Source of the DNA: Promerops cafer
Taxonomy: Eukaryota > Chordata > Aves > Passeriformes > Nectariniidae
DNA: 64,000 nucleotides
Direction of reading: 5' to 3'
Assembly: GCA_013398275.1 (NCBI GenBank)
Contig: VZSE01002351.1
Coordinates: 600,964-664,963, forward strand
The notes below the pieces were generated by a model. It searched no databases, was not told the DNA's origin, and was given only the letters and a program-made list of their open reading frames with translations. Both the position numbers and the translations under genes were made by a program. Positions 38,201 through 47,200 of the stretch are shown piece by piece (position 1 is the first letter of the stretch; every line of letters begins with the position of its first letter).

Positions 38201-41200
38201 AAGCAAACCTGTTAAACGTAGAAATTGCTGCCTTTATAGTCACAGTTTGAACAGAACTAATTAGAAGATTCCTATCTGAGTGAGTAATGAGCCTAGAAGT
38301 GTTTGGTAAGCTTTTTTGGGGGGGTTCAAGACATTCAGCAGAATGATTCACAAGCTCCATCTGTATTTGCTCTGCAGTAGTTGTGACACCTAATTGGCTT
38401 TAGGATTGAAAGAAACTTGTGCTGATCGAGGTTGTATGTTAAAGTAAATGTGAAAATGTACAATCTGTGCCTTCATGGGTCCTCGCTGTGGTGGACAGCA
38501 CAATCTGCCACTTCAGAGACTTGGATTAGAGAATTCTGTGAGTGTTTCTCTAAGTATGGCACAGCAGGAATCAAGGCCTTAAAAAAGAACATAAAAAGCA
38601 TTACAAGTTACTTGGATATTTCCTACTTTTTTTCCAGTAGATCAACATTGATTGTTAAGACCAGGTGTTCTATCAGATCTCTTTTTGAGCTGCAAAGGAG
38701 ACAAAGTCTTTAGAGGAAAGATAGCATTATGAGAAGTCTGGCAAAAATTGTTTCCTGTATTTTTAATAAAAGTTAATCCAGACTTGTGTAACCTTAAAGT
38801 TGTGGTGTATAGGCAATAGTTGATTCAGAATTCAGAAAGTGAGAACTTGTTCCAGTCTGTTCTTTCATGCCAAAATGGATGTTCAAAGGGTGACCTCTCA
38901 TTACAAATTCAGGATGTTAGACTTTCCTCCATTTGTTCTGTGCATTGCTTCATGGATGAAAATAGATTAAGTATTCCCCCGTTTGCTATTTGCAGTAGCC
39001 CAGTTTGTTGTTTCTAAGTTTTACAGAAGTACTTCAGTTAATACTTTTTACAACACTGTTCTTAATGTTCTTTATGAGATGTTGAGAGGAATTGAGTGTG
39101 ACATCTGTGAATGCTGTAAGGAATCATGATTTTTATTTTGCCAAATTTATTTTTTTAAAGGTAATTAGGGGTGTAGGGCAATAGCAGAGCTTGGTGCTTT
39201 GCTTACTTCACTGGAGCAAAGGTGGCATTAAACAGAGCTGATTTCTCTCACTCTCACAGGTTTCCCTTGCTCACACTCTCACAGCCACACGTGGCCACCA
39301 AGATAAGTGAACCCACCTGGCAAGGGCAGGATCACACATGGGCAGCACTGAGGACAAGGAATTTTCTTGAGTCCTCTCTTTGTCTTTTGGCTTCCTCTTG
39401 TCTGTCAATGACCAGCTGGTTGTTAGGGAGACCTGTTTGCAGTTTCAGGAATCAAGTTCAGAATAGCATTTACTGCCATAAATCCTGGGCGAGGTCGCTG
39501 AAAAGTGTCTTTGCTCCCTGCTCCTGGGAATCTTTGTGCCTACAGTCCTATCTTCCTGTTGGGATAACACCAAGAGGAGTGGCAATGGGATGTGGTAACC
39601 CCATTATTATCCCACTGCCAGAATATTTTTGTCTTCTGCTGACAAATCAGCTTTGATGTGACCTTATCTGCTTATGAGCCTTCTTGACAGCAGGAATACA
39701 TTACAAAGTGTTAATAAGCTTGGTTTCTGTGGATCCTCTCACTGGTTATCATGTATCATGCTTTTTGGAATACAAGATGCTTTCATGCATGCTTAATTCA
39801 CACTAGACTGACTATTTTGATTACAAATCCTTGTGGTGAATGAGGAGTTAACTCCTACACATCTTTAAAAGATTTATCTGAGAGAAGAACATGGAGTAGG
39901 AAGAGGGGGAAATGTGTTAAATTAATTGAAATCCTTTATTTTTTGTCAGATTTCATCCATTTTTCCTTCCATTCTAGCTGAGGAAGTGGGAAAAATTTGA
40001 GAACACATTTGCTCAAGGCCAGAGAAAACAAAATGTTTGGTGCAGATGTGAGTGGCTTCTGAATGATGGCATGCATTCCCAGAAATCTCAAGGAATACAT
40101 GTACAGCATGTGGAAGCAGAATCCTTGCTGAATGAAAACATGGATGCTTAGAAAGGCAGCATGAGGGGTAGAAAAGGGTCTTGGGGGAGGAACAGGTTGT
40201 CAGGAAGACAGACAAATGTGGGCTGAAATTTTGTTGTGAAAGCCATTTATTCCAGTGAACTTGCACAAATCCGTCGTTGCCAATTGTGCATATTATGCAA
40301 GAGAAGCCTGTCTTTGCATGTTTCAGTTACTACTGTACTTAAACATTCCTGCAAGCTGCATCAAGCTCCTCTGCTGCACAGAGCTTGGCACCAGAGCAGG
40401 GAGAGCAAAAAATGCCCAATGTATTTGCTCCACAAAGCAATAGGTAAAACTTCTTTTTAGCAGATGAGGTGTCTCTCTGGCTTGAAATTTCCTATAAGAA
40501 TTCCTAAAGTATCCCATATGAAATTGTATGAAGCTTCCTTGTTTCCAGGTTAAAGTCTCGCAGGATGTTTTCAAATCAGGCTGCTCCTTTATCTTTTTGT
40601 TGTGGTGTTATTCTGGACTTTTTCCCTTTCTAACTGTTAAAGATTCATTCAAGATTGTTTCCTTACTCTGCCTAGTCCTTGACTGTTCCACTGTCCGTTA
40701 AGTATTCAAATATTTTAACTTGCCAGGTACTATACATTTTATTTTTTTCTCTTGAAGGCATTGTAGGTATGCAGTATATTAGTTCCTCTGAAGGAGTCAG
40801 AAAATATTTATGTGAATTTGTGCATTTCTGTCAAATGAGTATCTGGCAGAAATTTATATCATAAAAGTGTTCTTTCCTGTCAAAACTCAGATATTGTTTG
40901 ATCAAAGAGACATCTTGAATCTCTGTACTATCATGATAATACTTTACTGTAGTCCAAGGATAACAGGAGGATCTCCAAGCTTACAGTGTTTGGAAATTTT
41001 GTTGGCTAGTTTCAAATACCATTTATGTCATTTAAGCCTTTTGCTGTTGAAGATGCAAAAATAATAACAAAAGAAACCACTTCTGGAATCTTTCTGGAGG
41101 AAGCAGTAATAATATGGAAAAGTAGTGTTCAAAAATCTACAATATATATAAACTCCTATGAAATCTAAATTGAAAACTTGTAAGTTTGAAAATCCATATC

Positions 41201-44200
41201 CAGAATATAAAAGATATACCATTCATTTAGTCTTAAAGGTGATAAGAGTAAACTGACATGCCTATTGCTTAGCTGTTTGATTTCAACACACAGTAAAACT
41301 AGAGGAAGTTCAGCTAAACAAGCTGCTGAAGCAACCAACTAGTATTAAAAATAAGCCCACTTATGGAATAGTGTTGGTCTTAAAATGCCCTGGGACAGGG
41401 TGGCCATCATTTCCTTAGAAAAAATCTAATCCGTGGGTGGCAAGTTAAAACTTACCATTGCTTAACATTTTCTAATTAAATGGTTTTAAGGCTGATTATC
41501 CTTCTTGCCAGTTCGAGATTAAAAAATATTTGTATTTGTGGATATTGTAGGAAACTTGTCAGACCCCTATATGATTCCTGATTAAAGAAACTTAATCACT
41601 TCAGGGATGGCAAATGTGAAAAAAAAAAAAAGTTTTCTTACCTTCTCTTTTTCCTTACCTCAACTCCTTTAGGATGGCACCCGGCCTCCCCTAGACAGTG
41701 ATGTGAGCCTGGAGGAAATTGCTTACAGTCAGCACTGTGATTGTTACACGTGAGTATCTTCTAATTTTGACTTTGATACTTAATGTGCAGTACCAGCAGT
41801 TTTTGATGCATGATCAGCTGTGTTTTGCTGGTATTATTAAGAGGGTTTCTTAACTTTTCCCTTAGGGTATTTTTCTTGCTTTCCCTTGTGCTTTTTTCCA
41901 AGAAGTTGGTAGGAATATATGGATGCTAAAGTCTTCATCTGGAATAGTCTTCACATTGCAAATACAGAACAGTGGAGGTTTTGGTTTTCCTTGGTTTTAT
42001 TTTATAATTCTTGCATCATCTGAGGAACCAAGAGCCCTCTTTAAGTTGTGGGCCCACGTACTCAATGGTGATGAAAGCAATTTGGTTAAACAGCCATGAC
42101 CAACTTGTTCTGTCACAGAGTTGAGAGCCATCTGTTTGACAAAGTAATGAGGGCCCCTTTCAGCTTGTGCTTTGGGAATAGCAAGGTGTGGCTTTAGGGA
42201 AAGCTTGATGGCCATACCTATCAGAATAATTTGCAGTTATGGTCCCTAAAAATTAAAAAGCTTTAAGCTATTCAATAATTTAGTAATACTCAATGTTTTT
42301 ATGGAGCTCACAAAAGATGAAGTTTATGACAGGCTGCTTGCCACAATATTACTTGGGAAAGATGACTAATTTTTCTTACTACACCTTTCACTTACTGGTT
42401 TATAGTCCAGTGTTTTTTTTGTTCAGTGTGTGGGGGTTTTGATTTAGTTTTCTGTTGTGGGGTTTTTTGTGGGTTTTTTGTTTGAGGTTTTGTTGTTTGG
42501 TTGTGGGGTTTTTGATGCTTGGATTTATCTGTATTTTGAGTTTGGGAGTTTTGTGTGTGTGTGCGTATTTGGGTTTTTGTTGTGGGTTTTGATATCTTTG
42601 GTTTTGGTTTGTTTGGGGTTTTTCTTTTATCTGGTTGGGTTTAATTTTTTATTTTTAAATACTTTATGCCTAGTAGCCCCAAATGAAGCATGGGGAGTTA
42701 ATTTGGAAATTATTTTTGGTTCGAGGACTTTCACCAGCTGAAAGACATCTGAAAAGTTCCAGCTGTTACAGTTCCAGGAAACTGGAAAGAAATACTTAAA
42801 CTGATCTGACCATGTTTTGTGGATACTATTATTTTAAGAGCATGTTAACTTTACTATTGATGCAGCATTGAGCAACTCCTTTTTATAATGGTGAGGGATT
42901 TAATTCGAATCTTTCATAAGATTTATAACAAAAAGAAGTTATGTTCCCAAGAAGTGGCACAGTATTAATCAACCCTTTGGCATTTTCAAAAATGGTGAAT
43001 GGGTGTTTTGCCTCTTTCATTGTTTCTCATTAATTTGGTCTTAATTTGTGGCTAAAATCTGAAGGGCATCACTCCGTAATGAAGGTTGCAGACTGTGTAA
43101 TGATCAGTCCTCTGACCAGTGTTCTTAAGATGAAACTCTGTGACAGCACAACCAAATTTTAATGTCATTTTTAGTGTCTTGTCTTTCTATATGCCATCAG
43201 CAAAACAGAAACTTATCCCCAAATAACCTGTTGTTTGTACCTCTAGAGGGGCAGACCTTTCAGCTCTCGTGCGTGAGGCTTCCATTTGTGCCTTGAGACA
43301 GGAAATGGCCCTGCAGAATACTCAAAGCAAGAAGGGTAAGAAAGCTTTAAAAAGAAAATCTTAACAGTGACAAGATAAATGGAATAGAAAGTATTTAAAG
43401 TAGTTCAAAACAAGCATAAGGCTGTAAAAGCTGTACATCATTGATTGACTTCTGAGCCAAACAAAAATTAAGTCACATAAGGGGAGGTAGGGGAGGATAC
43501 AGGAAAAATGGTTATGCGAGAAATCAGCATAATTCTTATTTTTAAAGAATTGAAGTTTGCAACCTTGAAGAACAGTTTCTGTTAAATGGTTATGTAAACT
43601 GATTCTTTTCTAGACTAAATCCCCCTGTGCCAATTTTCCCTGTCAGTACCAAAGACTAATTAAATTACACTGACGTATTTGGAGGAGGGTTGTAAACTGC
43701 ACATTCCCTGATTTTCTACCTTTGGCACCCAGCTGTGTTGTGTAACTGAACACGTACATCCAGCACTGATGGAGTTGGGAAAATCTGTGCCACTTTTGAT
43801 CTTTGGTGCTTAGCTCATCAGTGCCTCTTGCCAGGACTTTAACAGGGAGTTATAAATGGATTCAAGTACAATCTCTGCCCTTTCATTATCTGTCTGAACT
43901 GCTGGTTTAAGTTATATTTTTGTGGGGATTTTTAAATTATAGATTGAAACTTTTATATAAAATGCCTGTCTGTTTAGATTTTTTTCCCAGTAATTTTGTT
44001 TGTTATTTTACCTTTAAGTCAAAATGCAAAGCTAAGATGGAATTGTGGCTTTTCAGATTATGTCCTTGGAAAATATCATAGGCTTTCATTATGCCCCTGA
44101 TTTCTAAGAGCAACACTGGTATTTTAATGGCTTTGAATGATTCTTTTTGATCTAGTACCTATCCAATCTTGTCTGGTTTTTAGTAACAGTAGGTTACAAG

Positions 44201-47200
44201 AGCATGGTGTTTGTATTCCCTGTTCTGAGGCAACAAGCATCTTCAACTAGGGGAGGAAAAAACCCCGAGCTGTAAAAACCTTCCCTGTTGTATGACTTGG
44301 TTACCCATTTTGCTTGCTGTAGCTGGATAAAACTCTTGATATGAGGTAGAAATATCTGAGTTTTTCCTGGTCATTTTTATAATTGTTCAGAATACAGCAG
44401 GCTTTATTCAAAGCTGTTCATCCCTTGAATTCAGCCTTCACAGTTAGGATTGCAGCCTAAGCACTGATTGTGTGAATGTGTAGGCAGCCAGCAAGTCCAT
44501 AATACATGTACAGCTTGATTTGCATGTTTGGAGCAGCTGCTTGCTTGGACTGTCCTTGGGTTTCCAAGATGTCAGCCCTGATTGGTATGAAAACATGTGA
44601 GGTGGTTTCTGATTTGAGACCCTGTTCATTTTTATCTTCAAGATAACACTGGGGATTTTCTTCCTTCAGTGTTCAGCAGGACATGCTCAGCTGCCTCCCC
44701 TCCCACGCTCTGCTTGGCTGTGGATGGGTGCTGAGTGTCCTCCCCAGTCAGTCCTTTGGAATCAGGGCTGCTCCTTTCTATTCTGGAGAAACTGTTGCAA
44801 CTTCTTGTTACACCTGATATTTTCCCTCTGGAATAAAATCAGGGGTGTGGTTTTTTTAAGGCTCAGCAGTGGTTTGCTTGAAGGTGCTTTTAGAAAGCGA
44901 ATTGGAAAGGTATTCTTTATGTGATATTTCTTTGGAGAATTCAGAAATTCTACTGCCAACCTGAGCAGGCCTAGGCAAGCTGATCATCTTAGTCACTATG
45001 GTCTAACAATTGCCAGATACAGAAGTTTGTATGGAAATTCCTAACAATTGGGCAGATTTCCACCTTTATGAAGTACCCCTGGATTTCCTCAGCACTGGGC
45101 CAGCAGTGACTGCCCAGAAAGGTTCACTGTTATTTGCAAACTTGGAGTTTCACTTCTGCCTCCCTTTTCCAAACCAGTGAAGATGGTGCATAAAAGTGGT
45201 TTCAGCACCACTCTCAGAGTGGGACCCACCCTACTGCAGCAGTTCTGCAGTTTCTCAGTCGAGTTCCTCAGAAAGTTTGGAACACCGTGTGCTCCTGGTG
45301 ATTTCTTCCCACTGACATCTTAACTCACCTGTTTAGCTTAATCTTGTATATTTATTTCAAACAAATCTAGTTACACAGAATGTACGGGGTGGGAGGAATA
45401 ATAGGAGAGAGATTCTTACTCCTATTTCAGCTGCAGTGACAAATACAGACCTGCCTAACTATGACCCATTTTGTACATTTTTATAAAAGATAGCCAGTGG
45501 TCCCACATCACCTGCAGTCTGTAAGGCTGATCCTAAGCAGAGAATCTGTGAGACATTTTGTTAGAGCAGTTAAGAGCAAGTGTGGTTTAACAAGTGAGAA
45601 TAAAGTTTTGCATCTTTGCAGTTGAATTTGAAAACCAAGATCTGGTCCTTGTTTGATAGGAACCACCTATCCCTCACTCATCTATGTAAACAGGAAAACA
45701 CCAATTTCATATTTAGAGTTTTAATTACATCATCTTATTTTTAAAAGATTGTACCTGTTGATATACTTCACTATTTTAATTTAACAATATAAATGGTTTT
45801 AAAGAATAAAATATTTCTACCTACTTATTGATACTAAATGGTTTTGTCATCAGAAATCGAGGCAAAGTGTGTTAAAGCAAGTAGCCAAGATCTAGATTAC
45901 TCACAGCTACATTTTCTACATGATCAAGCTTTGGGCAAGCTTTTATCACATAATAAGCATGAAGTAGTCTAACTTACTTGCAATGAGAGGTCAGCTACCT
46001 AGCAGGAAATTTTCTACCTCCCTATGGTATTGTCACAGTTTGATTAAAAATTACATGCTTAAAACCAAAAGTGAAAGCAAAATTAAATTCTCATAGCTTT
46101 ATTTTATTGTTTTATGGAGTTTTAATGACTCAGTCTAAAAGTAATCTGTCTTCTGGGAAAGTCCCGAGTTGGACCTTTTTCTTACTGTAAATAGCATTTC
46201 CTTGAGATAGGTTAAATTCCTGATATTTTAAACTTGCATCTTCAAATTTTTCAGGTATAACTTTATCTGGTAATAGGAATGCTGAACATGAGCTCCAGAG
46301 AAGTGAGATGAGAGAGCAGTGAGGTTGTATGATTAGTTCAGTGAAATTTACTCTTCCTCTTTACCTTTAACACAGGTAATAATAACTGCAGGCTATTTGC
46401 TCTTCTGCTTAATACTTTAGACAAGGTATATTTCATTTTTAATTTAGTATCTTTCATTTGCTATTTAGTCTTTTACTATTATCAGCAGAAGATTTTTGTT
46501 CAACTTGGACTCAAAATATATTAATGTTGAGTTTTTTCATGTTGGCACATCCCATTTCATGTGGCAGAGGTGGAAATAAAAGCAATAATAATCTTAATGA
46601 AAGAGATGAAAATAATGCACCAAACAAGACTACAATTTGTATTTCTGTCATATCTTATACCTGTGCATAGTATTAGCTGGTAATTAATCTTTATGTAGTG
46701 GCATCCTGGGATTCTTAAACCCAGATTAAACAAGGTACTTCCTTGTGAGAGCAGAGGAATCCATGACTTATTTGAGGTGTGCTTATGTTTTAACATACTA
46801 AAAAAACCTGTTCAAAAGGTTATTATTAGGAATAATTACTGTGGATAGCTGCATTAAGGTCAAAAAGGCAATTTGCATAAACACAGTTGTATCAGTGAAA
46901 GCTTTCATTGCTTCTGTGTAATGCCAGAGAAGGCAATGATATGAAGCCAATTACTTAGAAATTGAGTAGAATTGGGATGATAGCAAAATGTTTTCTAGGT
47001 ACTTCTTAAATAACAGGGAAGTTTAATATTGAATTTATGTAAAAAAAAAAAAAAAAAACACCAAACTGGAAGCAGCAGAATTTGAGGGATTCACTTCCAG
47101 AAAGGTTAAGGGAATTCAGTTAGGTTTCATGAATGCTGCCTTGAAATACATGCAACAGTCACTTGATTGTCACTTGTCTACAATTTTAGTAATTTATTAT

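Noticed and set aside
39222..39656. 144-codon open frame in NVL intron 19
   Set aside because: It has no recognised domain or family similarity, low-quality composition, and lies in an intron between conserved exons. It is probably a chance frame.
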